Shown here in pieces: positions 46,709 to 55,896 of a stretch of 64,000 nucleotides of DNA. Within the stretch, counting starts at the first letter, position 1. Every line of letters begins with the position of its first letter. The stretch spans positions 1,791,617-1,855,616 of the forward strand of contig OX638346.1 in assembly GCA_951813515.1 (NCBI GenBank), read 5' to 3'. This DNA is from an uncultured Pseudomonadales bacterium (GTDB lineage Bacteria; Pseudomonadota; Gammaproteobacteria; Pseudomonadales; Azotimanducaceae). The notes beneath the pieces were generated by a model that was not told where the DNA came from, did not search any database, and saw nothing but the letters and a program-made list of their open reading frames with translations. The translations under genes were made by a program, and so were the position numbers.

Positions 46709-47242
46709 CTATTGTTCTTTGCGCGGTACGCCCAGTGCCTCGAGATGATTCACGAGATCGGCCCCGGCGCTGCTCGCATCCACTTCCCGGTCGACCCGGA
46801 CGATGACCCCTTCCGGGTCGATGAAATAGGTCCACCGTTTCGCGAACCCGCGCTCGCTCAGCACGCCGTACGCCGTCGATACGGTGCGGTCGGCGTCCGA
46901 CAGGATCGGAAAGCTGGCCCCATTCTGTTCGGCAAAATCCCTGTTCGTTTCCGGCTCATCGACGCTTGCCATGAAGTACGCGACATCGAATGCGGAGATT
47001 TCCTCGGCGCTGTCACGCAGCGCCTTGCACTGCATGGTTCAGCCGCCGGTAAATGCCTTGGGGAAGAACGCGATGACGACGTACTGGCCCCGATAGTCGG
47101 CAAGTGCGTGCTCGTTGCCGTCGGAACCCGGCAAGCGAAAGTCGGGGGCCGCATCGCCGACATCCGCGGCGAGGCAGCTTGAGGCCAGGAGCCCGCCAGC
47201 CAAGAAGGCGGCGAACCTGGCGAATCGAGGTGGAAGTGTCAT
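46709..47242 (-). CDS. Putative selenocysteine-containing peroxiredoxin (UGA at the peroxidatic site)
   Basis: Read through TGA 47039-47041, the gene encodes 177 residues: a signal peptide ([15 protein letters not shown]) and an AhpC/TSA-type thioredoxin fold ([38 protein letters not shown], then [24 protein letters not shown] and a C-terminal domain). The UGA replaces exactly the peroxidatic Cys of homologues, and a second Cys follows four residues later. Both halves are well conserved and the same frame is used, unlike a random nonsense mutation. A stable hairpin follows the UGA at SECIS distance. It would reduce peroxides in the periplasm. The alternative is a recent nonsense mutation. Confidence 0.8.
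47006..47024 (-). promoter_or_regulatory. SECIS-like hairpin after the UGA codon
   Basis: On the transcript, GGCGCUG-CGUGA-CAGCGCC forms a perfect 7-bp stem with a 5-nt loop containing G in its first two positions. The stem starts 14 nt and the loop 21 nt after the UGA, inside the window accepted for bacterial SECIS elements recognised by SelB. It lies within the coding sequence, as bacterial SECIS elements do. Confidence 0.7.
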
Positions 47243-47350
47243 GACAATCCCTCAGAAACGGGTATCGCGATCAGCTTGCGAGATCATTGCCCACGGCGAC
47301 CGCAACTGCAAATTGCGGATGGACGGCCACGCTGGACGTGGCGCAGTCTG

Positions 47351-47427
47351 TGGCGCGCCCGACAGGATTCGAACCTGTGGCCTTTGGCTTCGGAGGCCAA
47401 CGCTCTATCCAACTGAGCTACGGGCGC
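47351..47427 (-). tRNA. tRNA-Arg (anticodon CCG)
   Basis: The 77-nt sequence folds into a standard cloverleaf: acceptor GCGCCCG/CGGGCGC, D-arm GCTCAGTTGGATAGAGC, anticodon arm TTGGC-CTCCGAA-GCCAA with CCG anticodon, and T-arm with GGTTCGAATCC. A discriminator G and an encoded CCA complete the 3' end. Confidence 0.95.
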
Positions 47428-47525
47428 GGGACGCCAAACATTAGCAGCGCGCGAGGGAAGATGCATTACGTTCGCCGAGCCGGGTCAGGTTGGTTGCGAC
47501 CCTGCCCTGGCGTCGCCATCGAAAC

Positions 47526-48671
47526 TTAGTCGAGGAAGCCGTACAGGCGACCGGCGTTCTCGCAAGTGATCTTGCGCCGCAACGCTTTCGATACGCCGCC
47601 GAGTTCGCGCTCGATGAACTCCCTGGAATCCGGCCACACGCCGTCGGGGTGCGGGAAGTCGCTACCCCACATCACGTTGTCTTCGCCCAGGATGTCGAGC
47701 AGGCGAATGCCGATGGGGTCCGACTGGTAGGTGGCATGGCACTGGCGGCGCCAGTACTCGGAAGGCTTCATCGTCAGCGTGAGGTCCTTGAACTGGTCTT
47801 CCCACTCGAGGTCCATGTGATCCAGGATGTAGGGAATCCACCCGATGCCGCTTTCGCCGACCACGACCTTCAAACCCGGATGCGCTTCGAGCACGCCGCC
47901 GTAGATGATCTCCATGACGATCTTCGACATGGCCAACTGGAAACTCGTGATGGTCACGGCGAATGCCTGTCGCCGTTGCAGCGGGGCAAGCGCATCGAGG
48001 TCATAGCGGCGTCCCCCGCCGATGGTGTGGTAATGCAGCGGCAGATTGGCTTCCTCGGCCACTGCCCAGAGCGGTTCCCAGGAGGGATGAAACAGCGGCG
48101 TCATGTCGTAAGTGCTCGCTACTTCGATCCCGCGTAGCGCGCCGCGCTCGGCGACCCGGCGCACCTCGTCGCACGCAATCGAGACATCGTGGCTCGGAAT
48201 GCTCGCGATGCCAGCAAAGCGCTCGGGCCTGGCGGTGCAGAAGTCCGCCATCCACTCGTTGTAGATGCGCATGACTTCGGTCGCGGCTTCGTCGTCGTTG
48301 AGACGGTTTGACGTGCCCAGGATGCCGTAGATCACCTCGGCCTGGATGCCATCGAGATCCTGGTCGCGAACCCGCAATTCCGGGTCCGTGAGTCGAGGGA
48401 TCCCCTTCTCGCCGTCACTGAAGAGGCCCTGTTCAGCCATGCGGTCCGATCGGTGAATCTGTCCCGGCACGTAGACGCGTCCCGCCGAGCCCATGCCGTT
48501 TTGCAGTCCGAACTGCGCGCCGCTACGGCTCACCCAGAAGCGGCCATCCTCCCTTTCTTCGACATAGGGCATCCGATCGCGCATTGCGGCCGGCGCATTG
48601 CCCGCAAAGAGATCCTCCGGGAGCCAGGGCAGATCGATGTGGCAATCGGCCGATATGATTTCGTAACGCAT
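47526..48671 (-). CDS. Amidohydrolase-2 family protein
   Basis: About 381 residues from ATG 48671; the 53-residue upstream extension has no support. The metal-dependent TIM-barrel hydrolase family (ACMSD-like) is shown by the N-terminal ADCHIDLP (metal His), [11 protein letters not shown] in the middle, and [10 protein letters not shown] near the end with the conserved Asp. Such proteins decarboxylate or hydrolyse cyclic or aromatic substrates; the substrate is not predictable. It is divergent from the M20 peptidase-like gene. Confidence 0.85.
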   Translation of the reverse strand: MRYEIISADCHIDLPWLPEDLFAGNAPAAMRDRMPYVEEREDGRFWVSRSGAQFGLQNGMGSAGRVYVPGQIHRSDRMAEQGLFSDGEKGIPRLTDPELRVRDQDLDGIQAEVIYGILGTSNRLNDDEAATEVMRIYNEWMADFCTARPERFAGIASIPSHDVSIACDEVRRVAERGALRGIEVASTYDMTPLFHPSWEPLWAVAEEANLPLHYHTIGGGRRYDLDALAPLQRRQAFAVTITSFQLAMSKIVMEIIYGGVLEAHPGLKVVVGESGIGWIPYILDHMDLEWEDQFKDLTLTMKPSEYWRRQCHATYQSDPIGIRLLDILGEDNVMWGSDFPHPDGVWPDSREFIERELGGVSKALRRKITCENAGRLYGFLD

Positions 48672-48856
48672 TTCCGGACTGCTCCGCGTCGTGTCTACTG
48701 GTCCAGCAACCAAGCATACCCCCGCCCACTGCGTGTGACGCAAATTCGGCGTTAGGGGAGGTCTGTACGTCTGGCGGGTGCGAGTCGCCATTCCGGGGTT
48801 ACCATGTTGTCGAGGCGATCCGACGAACACGGACCGTTTCCGGCAGAGGATGAAGC

Positions 48857-50029
48857 ATGCCCCTCATTGACGAGATCGTCGCCAGGCACGATGCGCTCGC
48901 GCGCTGGCGGCGCGACATTCACGCCCATCCCGAACTCGGCTTCGAGGAGCGCCGCACGGCCGAATTCGTGGCTCGGAAACTGGAGCAATTCGGTGTCGAG
49001 GTGCACCGGGGCATAGGCAACACCGGCGTAGTTGGCGTGTTGCGGGTGGGTAACGAGACTTCCTCGGTGGGTCTGCGCGCAGACATGGACGCGCTGCCCA
49101 TCAAGGAGGCGAACACGTTTGCGCACCGATCCACCTACGAAGGTTCCATGCATGCCTGCGGCCACGACGGACATACCGTCATGCTGCTCGGCGCGGCCGA
49201 ATACCTGGCCGCTACGCGGAACTTCCGCGGCCAGGTGGTCTTCATATTTCAGCCTGCGGAAGAAGGCATCGGCGGTGCCCGCGCCATGGTGGACGATGGC
49301 CTGTTCCAGCAGTTCCCCTGCGATCGGTTGTTCGGGATGCACAACGCGCCGGGCATGCCGGTGGGCCGCTTTGGCGCGGTGCCGGGCACGGTGACGGCTG
49401 CGGGAGCTTACTTTGATATCGACATAGTCGGGGTCGGCGGTCACGGGGCGTTCCCCCACACAGCGGTGGACCCGGTGGTAATCGCGGCCGAACTTGCCCT
49501 AGGTCTGCAGTCGATCGTGGCGCGCAACGTGCGGCCGACGGAAACCGCCGTCGTGTCGGTGACCCAGATCCATGCCGGAGACGCCTACAACGTCATTCCC
49601 GCGACCGCGCGGCTCTCGGGGACGGCGCGGGCATTCTCCATGGACGTCATGGAACTCGTCGCCGATCGCATGCGGGAACTGGCCGATGGCATCGCGAGGG
49701 CGCACGGCGGTTCCGCGAAAGTGGATTTTCGGCCGACGTACGAGCCGGTGGTTAATGATCCGGTGGCGACCCGACTGGCTGCCGAAGTGTGTGAACAGCT
49801 GGTTGGAAGCGACAACGTGCGGCGGCGCCTGCACGTGGGCACCGGTTCAGAGGACTTCTCGTACATGCTGAACGAAGTGCCGGGTTGCTACCTGCTCCTG
49901 GGCAACGGCGACTCGCCGCCGGTTCACAATCCGGCGTACGATTTCAACGATGCCGCGATCCCTTACGGCGCGAGTTTCTTCGCGTCGGTCGCAGAAAGGG
50001 CGTTGGCGGGGAAGGTAGGGAAAGTCTAA
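48857..50029 (+). CDS. M20-family amidohydrolase
   Basis: 390 residues with ATG start. Metal-binding and catalytic motifs are RADMDALPI, HACGHDGHTVMLLG, FQPAEEG and the lid-domain GVGGHGAFPHTAVDPV. This is the hippurate hydrolase/N-acyl-L-amino acid amidohydrolase type, a cytoplasmic di-metal enzyme releasing acyl groups from amino acids. Length is normal. It is followed by the remnant of an LLM oxidoreductase gene on the other strand. Confidence 0.9.
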   Translation: MPLIDEIVARHDALARWRRDIHAHPELGFEERRTAEFVARKLEQFGVEVHRGIGNTGVVGVLRVGNETSSVGLRADMDALPIKEANTFAHRSTYEGSMHACGHDGHTVMLLGAAEYLAATRNFRGQVVFIFQPAEEGIGGARAMVDDGLFQQFPCDRLFGMHNAPGMPVGRFGAVPGTVTAAGAYFDIDIVGVGGHGAFPHTAVDPVVIAAELALGLQSIVARNVRPTETAVVSVTQIHAGDAYNVIPATARLSGTARAFSMDVMELVADRMRELADGIARAHGGSAKVDFRPTYEPVVNDPVATRLAAEVCEQLVGSDNVRRRLHVGTGSEDFSYMLNEVPGCYLLLGNGDSPPVHNPAYDFNDAAIPYGASFFASVAERALAGKVGKV

Positions 50030-50039
50030 GGAGAATCGG

Positions 50040-50165
50040 CTACTTGAAGGCAGAGATGATCTCTTCCTCGAATAGTTGCAGCAGGCCGGCATTCCTGCAA
50101 GGCAGGGGCTCCAAATGTGGTCCCGTCGACGCCCGTGTCTCCGAACTCGCCGATGCGAATCGTCT
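50040..50165 (-). pseudogene. 3' remnant of an LLM-class oxidoreductase gene
   Basis: The minus strand reads RIGEFGDTGVDGTTFGAPALQ and then, after a one-base frame change, NAGLLQLFEEEIISAFK and a stop. Both parts match the C-terminus of the intact LLM protein encoded at 51616-52536 (RIGEFEDAGIAEIMFGAM, NVGLLQRFDEEILSAFR). Only about 40 codons remain and the frame is broken. Confidence 0.8.
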
Positions 50166-50264
50166 TCGGTCGTATCGAGGTTCTAACAACCCGCCATTGA
50201 CACCCTAACAATATCAAGAGTACCTGGGCGCATTCGATCGAACTGTTGAGGATCGTCAACAGTC

Positions 50265-51317
50265 CTAAGGACCGGTCACATCGTCGACACTGCGATTTCT
50301 GCCCTTATCGCCGACTTTCGCCGAACGAATCAGAAGCTGATTCTCCTCTTCGAGGGCGGACAACCTCAGATGTTGGCTGTACACGATTTGCAGTAGCACG
50401 CCCACCAGACGATCCGTCGAGATTTCCGGGCGGATCGCCAACTCTGCCCGATCAGATAGAAGGGGTTGGCCGCGCTGAGCGAGAAGCGCGTTTAGCCGTT
50501 TGGTTTCGTCGACCATCGCGTGGGCCACCGAGACGATGTCTTCCTCCTTAGGCAAAAGGCCGCGATACCAGGACAGGACATCAAACTCGAGGTCCACGTG
50601 TTTCGGATTCGCGAAGGCTCGGAATTCGGCCGGCGCTACCGCCCCTTTTTGGCGGTCGTTGTAGAAGGCTCTTATCAGCTCGGCCTCGGGCCTCGGCCGG
50701 ACATTGGCCAAGATGTGCGGCAGCTTCACGTTTATCCCCACCGCGCTCATGAAGTCGACGACCACGTCGCCGACGGCGTCGTAGTTGCGAACCTCGACTG
50801 AGTCGCCAAAGGCGTGAACAAACGCTTCTAGCGGGGCAGCGACCCTCTGGCGGTATCCAACTTCCGCAAAAGAACGGATTCGGCCGGGGTGGGTTTTGCG
50901 TCTTAGGTGCCCCTCAGAATACGCCGATTGGATCTTTGCTAATGGCGACCGTACATAAGCGATCACCAAGATATCGATGCCGGCGTGTTCGACGGCACGC
51001 AGCAGCGGAATACACCATCGCTCCTGTCCCCCGAAAGTCTCGTTGGAAACGATGGCCTGCTGAGGTCCGGTCGAAAAAGAACGAGCGACGCAGTCGGCGA
51101 ACTCGGCCGGGAGATCCTTCCGCTGCATCATTTCTTTGAGCAGTTGTCCCTGCGACATGCCCTGCCACGAATAGGCTTGAATCGGCGCGAGATTCAAGGA
51201 ATGCCCCCAATACGCGATGTTCTCCGCGGACAACTCTGATCGGGAACGACGCAACGTGTGCTGAATGGCGGTGGAGCCGGTCTTGCCGGGACCGACATGG
51301 ACGATCAAACGCTTCAC
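50265..51317 (-). CDS. Sulfotransferase-like protein
   Basis: 350 residues. The N-terminal KRLIVHVGPGKTGSTAIQ resembles the PAPS 5'-phosphosulfate-binding loop of bacterial sulfotransferases, and YVRSPLAKIQSAYSE matches the 3'-phosphate-binding RxxxxxxxxS region. The C-terminal segment (LRLSALEEENQLLI) may form a short coiled coil. The gene lies between an intact LLM gene and a decayed LLM 3' end, suggesting it arrived with a duplication or insertion. Acceptor unknown. Confidence 0.7.
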   Translation of the reverse strand: MKRLIVHVGPGKTGSTAIQHTLRRSRSELSAENIAYWGHSLNLAPIQAYSWQGMSQGQLLKEMMQRKDLPAEFADCVARSFSTGPQQAIVSNETFGGQERWCIPLLRAVEHAGIDILVIAYVRSPLAKIQSAYSEGHLRRKTHPGRIRSFAEVGYRQRVAAPLEAFVHAFGDSVEVRNYDAVGDVVVDFMSAVGINVKLPHILANVRPRPEAELIRAFYNDRQKGAVAPAEFRAFANPKHVDLEFDVLSWYRGLLPKEEDIVSVAHAMVDETKRLNALLAQRGQPLLSDRAELAIRPEISTDRLVGVLLQIVYSQHLRLSALEEENQLLIRSAKVGDKGRNRSVDDVTGP

Positions 51318-51615
51318 TGAAGGCGCTGGCTACTAGACATTCTCCAACGCCCTCCTACCTTCTCCTCGTTGGCATTCTGCGGTGCTCGGAAATGTGGCCT
51401 CGGCGGGCCATTCGTTGGGAGCATTCGGCATTTCGATTTGGCAGTATCTAGCCATAGCGTTGAGGCTCTGTCTACCTAGCGCGGTCGAAATGACCGCGCG
51501 AGTGATTCTGGGTGTAAAGGTGCGCAGAACGTCGAAAATGGCCTGACTCATAGCCGACTCGGCTGCGGAGAGGGCGTGGACCGTGAAGGTAGGAAAAGAC
51601 CCGATCTGAAGCGGT
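51318..51615. other. About 300-bp spacer without a confident gene
   Basis: It lies between the sulfotransferase and LLM genes. A 72-codon minus-strand frame (51333-51551) has no recognised family and no clear ribosome site, so I do not call it. Less GC-rich patches suggest this is part of a recently inserted segment. Confidence 0.35.
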
Positions 51616-52536
51616 CTACCTGAAGGCGGAGAGAATCTCTTCGTCGAACCGCTGTAGTAGTCCGACGTTGCCGGAAGGCATGGCCCCGAACATGATCTCG
51701 GCTATACCGGCGTCTTCGAACTCGCCGATGCGATCGATGACGTACTGCCTTCCTCCCGCGACGGTGCCGGGGCCGAACCGGTTTATGAAGTCCTCGTTCC
51801 GAGCCTTGTCCTCACTGAGGAGGCACGGCATGAGCAGCGTCCGGCGGATCTCGGCGGGGTCGCGGCCCACGTCTTCGCAGTGCTGCTCGAGGATTCCGGC
51901 CTTGTAATGGTAATACTCCAACGCCATGCCGCCGCCCGCCCAGCCGTCGAGATTCATGACGTCGCCGAACTTCGCGAGGGTCCGTAGCGTCCGTTTCGGG
52001 CCCGTCCCGCCGACCATGATGGGGATCGGTTCAGCGTAGGAACCGGGCGACAGGCGGGCTGCGTCGAGCCGGTAGTAGGTGCCGTCGAAACTGACCGGAT
52101 CCTTCGAGTGGATCAGCAGGCGGATGAGTTCGCAGGCTTCCTCGAACCGGTCCTGGCGCTCCTTCATGGAAGGAAATGTCCAGCCGTAGGCCTCGTGTTC
52201 GCGCTGGTACCAGCCCGCGCCGATGGCGAGGGTGAATCGCCCTTCGCTCAGGGTGTCGATGGTGCCGGCGATCTTGGCCAGCAGTGCCGGATTACGGTAG
52301 GTGTTGCCCACTACCAGGTTCCCGAGCCTGAGCTTCTTCGTCATGCCGGCGACGTAGGCAATCGCGGACAGGCCCTCGAAGGCGGTCAGCGCTTCCTCCT
52401 CTGGGGCGGAACGGGGAGGAATGAAGTGGTCGGCGAACCAGATGCTGTCCCAGTTGCCCGCTTCCATCGCTTGCGCCGATGCGAGCACCTGCGCCGCCGA
52501 AGCGCGATATACGTTTACCTGTACACCGAATTCCAT
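51616..52536 (-). CDS. LLM-class (luciferase-like) flavin-dependent oxidoreductase
   Basis: 306 residues with a TIM-barrel LLM fold. MEFGVQVNVYRAS at the N-terminus, DSIWFADHFIPP, VVGNTYRNPALLAK, SEGRFTLAIGAGWYQREHEAYG and PIPIMVGGTGPKRTLR are typical of LLM F420/FMN-dependent enzymes. It is the third gene in a minus-strand run with an SDR and an aminotransferase, suggesting a catabolic pathway. A broken relative of its C-terminus is found at 50040-50165. Confidence 0.88.
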   Translation of the reverse strand: MEFGVQVNVYRASAAQVLASAQAMEAGNWDSIWFADHFIPPRSAPEEEALTAFEGLSAIAYVAGMTKKLRLGNLVVGNTYRNPALLAKIAGTIDTLSEGRFTLAIGAGWYQREHEAYGWTFPSMKERQDRFEEACELIRLLIHSKDPVSFDGTYYRLDAARLSPGSYAEPIPIMVGGTGPKRTLRTLAKFGDVMNLDGWAGGGMALEYYHYKAGILEQHCEDVGRDPAEIRRTLLMPCLLSEDKARNEDFINRFGPGTVAGGRQYVIDRIGEFEDAGIAEIMFGAMPSGNVGLLQRFDEEILSAFR

Positions 52537-52605
52537 CCTGTTTCCCCTGGTTGCTCGCGCCCGGCGGCGCGGTGGATTGCATCTATCGCGAAAGCTCGGA
52601 TCGCA

Positions 52606-54000
52606 TCATCCGCCTTTGCGGGCGTATTCGAACGTTTCGTCCAGTGCCTTGCCGAGCTTGTCGAAGAGTTCGTGGACCTGCGCGTCGGTGATGACCAGCG
52701 GCGGACAGATCGCGACTGAGTCGCCGAGCCCTCGCACGATAAGCCCGTGATCCATGGCCCGCTGCATGCAGTAAGGCCCTATCCCGAGCCCCGCATCGAA
52801 TGGCTGTTTCGTCTCCTTGTCGGCGACAAGTTCGACCGCTCCCATCAGTCCCTTGCCGCGCGCCTCTCCGACTACCGGGTGTGAGCCAGCCTGGGCGAGG
52901 CGCGCTTGGAACGTCTCGCCCACTCTGGCCGCGTGCTCGAAGATGCCCCTCTCCTCCAGGAGTTCCAGGTTGCGCAGCGCGACTGCGGCGCAGACCGGGT
53001 GCCCCGAGTAGGTGAAGCCGTGGGCGAAGATGCCCACGTCCTTGCTGGCCGCCGCAAGCGGTTCGTACATGGACTCCGGAATGATGACCGCGGAAATGGG
53101 CAGGTACGCGGACGACAGCGCCTTGGCGACGGTCATGGTGTCGGGCCGGATGCCCATGGTCTGGGCGCCGAACGGGTTGCCCGTGCGGCCGAATCCGCAG
53201 ATTACTTCGTCGTCGATGAACATCACGCCGTGTTTTTCGAGCACCGCCTGGATCTTGTCGTAGTAGCCACGCGGCGGAACGATGACGCCCGCGACGCCGA
53301 GAATCGGCTCGGCGATGAACGCCGCCACGGTCTCCGGGCCTTCCGCCACGATGAGGTCGTCGAGGGATTGCGCGAGGCGCGTCGTGAACGCGTCCTCGGA
53401 TTCGCCGTCCTGCGCCTGGCGGTAGTAGTGCGGATTCCCGGCATGCAGGATGCCCGGAAGCGGCAGGTCGAAGTGCGCGTGAAACGGTGGCAGGCCGGTC
53501 AGGCTGCCGCTGGCGACGGTGAGCCCGTGATAACCGCCCAGGTGCGCGATGAGCTTTTTCTTTTCCGGCTTGCCGATGAGGTTGTGGTAGTACCACATCA
53601 GCTTGATCTGCGTGTCGTTCGCGTCGGAACCGGAGAGGCCATAGAAGACGCGTCCGGCGTCGAACGGCATCATCGCCTTGAGCTTCTCCGCCAGCAGCAC
53701 GCTCGGCTCGTGGGTCTTCCCCGCGAACAACTGCGAGAACGAGAGTTTCCTGATCTGCTCACTCGCGACCCTGGCAAGTTCCTCCTCGCCGTACCCGATG
53801 GCCGTGCACCAGAGGCCCGCCATGCCCTCGAGGTACTGCTTGCCGTTGTTGTCCCACAGGTACACGCCCTTGGCCCGGGCGTGCACGATCGGGCCTTGCG
53901 CCTGGTGGGCGCCGAGGTTCGTGTTGGGGTGCAGGAGGTGTTCGAGATCCTTCGCCTCGATGGACCCGGGCGGGAACTCGTTGTGCAGGGAAACCGTCAT
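52606..54000 (-). CDS. Class III pyridoxal-phosphate aminotransferase
   Basis: 464 residues, of the omega-amino acid:pyruvate/beta-alanine aminotransferase type. PLP-binding features are GSDANDTQIK, GGYHGLTVASGSLTG, FIDDEVICGFGRTG and the Schiff-base lysine in VAKALSSAYLP. Length is normal for the family. It sits between the SDR (29-nt gap) and LLM genes and probably transaminates an amine or amino acid in the same pathway. Confidence 0.9.
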   Translation of the reverse strand: MTVSLHNEFPPGSIEAKDLEHLLHPNTNLGAHQAQGPIVHARAKGVYLWDNNGKQYLEGMAGLWCTAIGYGEEELARVASEQIRKLSFSQLFAGKTHEPSVLLAEKLKAMMPFDAGRVFYGLSGSDANDTQIKLMWYYHNLIGKPEKKKLIAHLGGYHGLTVASGSLTGLPPFHAHFDLPLPGILHAGNPHYYRQAQDGESEDAFTTRLAQSLDDLIVAEGPETVAAFIAEPILGVAGVIVPPRGYYDKIQAVLEKHGVMFIDDEVICGFGRTGNPFGAQTMGIRPDTMTVAKALSSAYLPISAVIIPESMYEPLAAASKDVGIFAHGFTYSGHPVCAAVALRNLELLEERGIFEHAARVGETFQARLAQAGSHPVVGEARGKGLMGAVELVADKETKQPFDAGLGIGPYCMQRAMDHGLIVRGLGDSVAICPPLVITDAQVHELFDKLGKALDETFEYARKGG

Positions 54001-54029
54001 TGACTACCTATCCTTGATGCGCCGCCGGC

Positions 54030-54842
54030 TCAGACCAGTTCCGCAGGTTCGAGTTTGAATTCTTCCATCACCTCGTCGGCATAGTCGATGCGTCCGGTGA
54101 TCTCGGCGGGGTCGCCGTGGCATAGGCGCAGGCATGCTTCGGCCATGTGTTCCACCGGAGTCACGCGATCCCGGTTCGTGTCGTTGATGAGGTTGTGGTG
54201 CACGACGCCGGGCGTGGCGACGAGTCCGGGCGAGATGACATTCACGCCGATGCCCTTGCCGTAGACCTCCTGCGCCAGGCCGGTGGTGAATCGTTCCAGC
54301 GCCGCCTTGCACATCCCGTAGACAGTGCCGCCGCGTCCGCCGCCGGCCTTCGCGTCGGGATGCAGGGCAGCGTGCGAAGAGATGTTCAGAATCCACCCCC
54401 TACCACGCTCGATCATGCCCGGGAGGATCATCTGCGCGAGCTCGAACGGGGCGTAGACCTGGACGTCCATCATGGTCCGATAGCGTTTTTCCGGGAAGTC
54501 GGTCACGGGAATGAACCAGGTCACCGCCGCGTTGTTGACAAGGATGTCCACGGGTCCGAACAGTCGCTCTGTTTCCTCGATGAGACTGCGGCGGTCGTCC
54601 GCGTCCGCGAGGTTGCAGCGGACTGCGGCCGCCTCGCCACCGGCGTCCACGATGTCCTGCGCGCACTGCTTGATGGTTCCGGGAAGGAAATGGTCCGAAG
54701 CCTCGACGGTGCGCGCCGAGACGACCACTTTCGCCCCCTCCATGGCGAGGCGCTTGGCGATGGCCTCGCCGATGCCTCGGCTGGCGCCCGTGACTACCGC
54801 GACCTGACCACTGACGACGCCGTTCCTGTTGACTTCAGCCAT
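54030..54842 (-). CDS. Short-chain dehydrogenase/reductase
   Basis: 270 residues. The Rossmann motif is VVTGASRGIGEAIA, followed by LVNNAAVTW, the catalytic Ser in ILNISSHAAL, and YGMCK (Tyr-x-x-x-Lys). It starts the SDR-aminotransferase-LLM run. Substrate specificity cannot be deduced. Confidence 0.9.
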   Translation of the reverse strand: MAEVNRNGVVSGQVAVVTGASRGIGEAIAKRLAMEGAKVVVSARTVEASDHFLPGTIKQCAQDIVDAGGEAAAVRCNLADADDRRSLIEETERLFGPVDILVNNAAVTWFIPVTDFPEKRYRTMMDVQVYAPFELAQMILPGMIERGRGWILNISSHAALHPDAKAGGGRGGTVYGMCKAALERFTTGLAQEVYGKGIGVNVISPGLVATPGVVHHNLINDTNRDRVTPVEHMAEACLRLCHGDPAEITGRIDYADEVMEEFKLEPAELV

Positions 54843-54893
54843 GTTGATCCTTGCCCCAAAACGTGAGGGCGGATCATATACGGCGGAGCGCGG

Positions 54894-55880
54894 TCAGGGC
54901 ACGTACATTCTCAACACCCTGTTGCCGACGCGGGTCAGGATTTCGTAGCTGATGGTGTCTGCCCAGGCCGCGACCTCGTCGATACCGACGCTACGTCCGA
55001 AAAACTCGATCCAGTCCCCCGGTTCGACCGACGGCAGGTCGGTCACATCCACCAGCGTCAGGTCCATGGACACGCGCCCGATGATCGGCGCCCTGATGGT
55101 CTTGAAGGCGGCTTGTCCGCAGTTGGAAAGGGCCCGCGGCAACCCGTCGGCATAGCCCATGCCGACCACTGCGATGGTCGTGTCCCGCCCGGTCACGTGG
55201 GACGCGCCGTAGCCGACCGACGCGCCGGCCACGACCTTTCGTACCTGCAGCACTTCGCCTTCGAGGGTCGCGACGCAGCGCATCGGATTCTCCTGCGTTG
55301 TGTAGGGATTGCCGCCGTAGAGACCGATGCCGGGACGCCCGATACCCTCCACACCGGTGAGAATCGCTGCCGAGTTCGCGATGCTTGTGGGCACGCCCGG
55401 GAACCGCGCGGCGAATGCTTGGAAGCGCGCGAGCTGCTCTTCGTTCAGCGGGTGGTCAGGCGTGTCCGCGCAGGCGAGGTGCGTCATCAGAAGGCGGACT
55501 TCGGTGCCCGACGGTATCTCCCCCGGATCGTCGAATCCCAACCGATGCATGCCCGTATCCACGTGCAGGGCGACGGGGCCGGCCCGAATCTGGGCCGCGT
55601 GATTCGCTACCGGGATCAGGCCCTCTCCTTCGACGACGCCCGAAAAAACGAATATTTCGACGTTTGGAAGAATGCGCCGCAATTCGCGCCCCTCCGCATC
55701 CGTCGCGACGAAGAACTGTCGGCATCCTTCGGCGGCCAGCCGGCGAGCCACGGGCGCCATGCCGAGGCCGTAGGCATTCGCTTTCACGACGGCGGCGGAA
55801 CCGCCGGACGCGTTGTCGCGAAACTTGCGGTAGTTCGCCGCGAGCGCGTCGAGATCGACGATTAACCGGGCATGCGTCAT
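54894..55880 (-). CDS. alr: Alanine racemase
   Basis: 328 residues, somewhat shorter than the usual 355-370; the shortening falls mainly in the barrel around ANHAAQIRAGPVALHVDTGMHRLG. The PLP lysine is in VVKANAYGLG, the catalytic Tyr region is GASVGYGASH, and the C-terminal beta domain has APIIGRVSMDLTLVDV and YEILTRVGNRV. It supplies D-alanine for peptidoglycan. Its start is only 16 bp from the divergent epoxide hydrolase frame. Confidence 0.92.
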   Translation of the reverse strand: MTHARLIVDLDALAANYRKFRDNASGGSAAVVKANAYGLGMAPVARRLAAEGCRQFFVATDAEGRELRRILPNVEIFVFSGVVEGEGLIPVANHAAQIRAGPVALHVDTGMHRLGFDDPGEIPSGTEVRLLMTHLACADTPDHPLNEEQLARFQAFAARFPGVPTSIANSAAILTGVEGIGRPGIGLYGGNPYTTQENPMRCVATLEGEVLQVRKVVAGASVGYGASHVTGRDTTIAVVGMGYADGLPRALSNCGQAAFKTIRAPIIGRVSMDLTLVDVTDLPSVEPGDWIEFFGRSVGIDEVAAWADTISYEILTRVGNRVLRMYVP

Positions 55881-55896
55881 CCGCGGTCAGCCAGCA

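Noticed and set aside
51333..51551. 72-codon minus-strand frame between the sulfotransferase and LLM genes
   Set aside because: No recognisable features beyond being open; insufficient support.
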